A stretch of DNA of 32,613 nucleotides, from assembly GCA_002405875.1 (NCBI GenBank), contig DHMR01000061.1, forward strand, positions 1 through 32,613, in the 5' to 3' direction. A program made the translations under genes and the position numbers. The DNA is from a bacterium UBA4637. GTDB taxonomy: Bacteria > Bacteroidota > Bacteroidia > Bacteroidales > Bacteroidaceae. The notes beneath the pieces were generated by a model that was not told the DNA's origin, did no database searches, and saw only the letters and a program-made list of their open reading frames with translations. The first letter of the stretch is position 1. Each line of letters begins with the position of its first letter. Shown here piece by piece: positions 32,012 through 32,613 of this stretch.

Positions 32012-32554
32012 TTATTTCCACATTCCTAAATATTGATAATGGAAGTTTTTACCTTTAGCAGATGGGAACTGACTGCGCGAATCGACACGCGTACGCAAAT
32101 GCTCAACGATTCGATTATAGCAATCCAAGCCAGAAGTAGCCTTTACGTTAGCCACAAAATGGGTATCACGATATTCATGCTTTCCCGTCGCAGGCACCAA
32201 AACCACTCGCTTAAAGTCCAAACTTCCCTCATACCACCCTGGCATTTCTTCTGTCAATCGACTGAGAGTGCTAGGCGTACCCTCTTGACTTTCCGAAGAT
32301 ACGACCGGGCGCAAAGCCTTTTTGTCCTTGAAGTCCTGCATACATGCCGCAGCAGTTTTAATAATGATAAAATAGACTCTCGGGCGAACCTTGTATCGCT
32401 TAGGATAACAAACGTCACTTGCGGCATAATCACGAATATCAGCCTCAAGCTCTGGGTTCATCCCAATTTCAGGAATACCATTTAAAAAAGCGATTGCTTC
32501 ATCGACAGAAGAAACAAACGTCTCCTTGTCAAAATATCTTATATATAAATTCAT
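32012..32554 (-). CDS. unrecognised 180-residue protein upstream of ssb
   Basis: The protein (MNLYIRYFDKETFVSSVDEA...) is soluble, without signal peptide or membrane helix. It has a first half with FLNGIPEIGMNPELEADIRD and PKRYKVRPRVYFIIIKTAA, a disordered-looking middle (about 83-105), and a second half with DFKRVVLVPATGKHEYRDTHFVANVKATSGLDCYN. I do not recognise a family. In other Bacteroidetes the gene ahead of ssb is often mutY; this is clearly not MutY. Close spacing (18 bases) suggests co-transcription with ssb and gldE. The start at 32554 follows an A/T-rich stretch with no clear promoter box. Confidence 0.7.
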   Translation of the reverse strand: MNLYIRYFDKETFVSSVDEAIAFLNGIPEIGMNPELEADIRDYAASDVCYPKRYKVRPRVYFIIIKTAAACMQDFKDKKALRPVVSSESQEGTPSTLSRLTEEMPGWYEGSLDFKRVVLVPATGKHEYRDTHFVANVKATSGLDCYNRIVEHLRTRVDSRSQFPSAKGKNFHYQYLGMWK

Positions 32555-32570
32555 AGTGTGGTATGTTTCT

Positions 32571-32598
32571 CTCTTTTTAAAAATCTAAAGAAAAAGAG
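32571..32598. repeat. short inverted repeat upstream of the 180-residue gene
   Basis: CTCTTTTT (32571-32578) and AAAAAGAG (32591-32598) can pair over a twelve-base loop, close to the window edge. It may be the 3' end signal of a gene outside the window; not enough sequence is visible. Confidence 0.3.
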
Positions 32599-32613
32599 CG
32601 GAAAACGGGACTC

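Overview
The window looks like chromosome from a Prevotella/Segatella-type member of the Bacteroidetes. The evidence is the repeated promoter pattern TTTG-N18-20-TAnnTTTG, a 287-residue primary sigma factor without region 1.1, GldB and GldE homologues, a thiS-E-G-C-H operon behind a TPP riboswitch, a secreted dipeptidyl peptidase IV, and many small lipoproteins. No tRNA, rRNA, insertion sequence or CRISPR array was recognised. The species-level guess is inference.

Layout. 1-505: start of a leftward gene, a decayed HU-type DNA-binding gene with a nonsense codon, and a MITE-like 111-bp inverted-repeat element holding four 21-bp palindromic units. 506-2767 (minus): YfcE-type phosphodiesterase and an FAD-dependent oxidoreductase. 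2768-3549: eight exact-period 22-bp repeats, then promoter, TPP riboswitch and attenuator. 3550-9511 (plus): thiS-thiE-thiG-thiC-thiH and a ThiE/TenI-like-ThiD fusion, making the thiazole and pyrimidine halves of thiamine and joining them; thiF is not present. 9506-11826 (minus): a polar amino-acid ABC transporter whose binding domain appears circularly permuted and fused to the permease. 11919-14045: small secreted or unknown proteins, a DUF805-like and a DUF486 membrane protein, and an interrupted small ORF. 14478-19105 (plus): HtrA/DegP protease, RpoD, a secreted Lys-rich protein, an HprK-like kinase and an S24/S26-type peptidase.

19222-32554 (minus): a PqqD-like protein, DPP IV and GldB (one operon); a DUF4861 protein with a GT2 glycosyltransferase; a TIGR01212 radical SAM protein and MtaB; a 57-residue lipoprotein; a phytase-family esterase-like protein with a 4'-phosphopantetheinyl transferase; then GldE, SSB and an unrecognised protein.

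The points most worth following are: (1) the permuted binding domain of the transporter; (2) the PqqD-like / HprK-like / peptidase trio around DPP IV, which resembles the tailoring set of a ribosomal peptide pathway without an obvious precursor; (3) the 22-bp repeat array, whose minus strand reads as a chain of overlapping nine-codon ORFs, most with a Shine-Dalgarno-like AGGAGG or AGGGG; (4) promoters placed so close to start codons that leaderless mRNAs are expected; and (5) two terminators whose T-tract supplies the -33 element of the next promoter.
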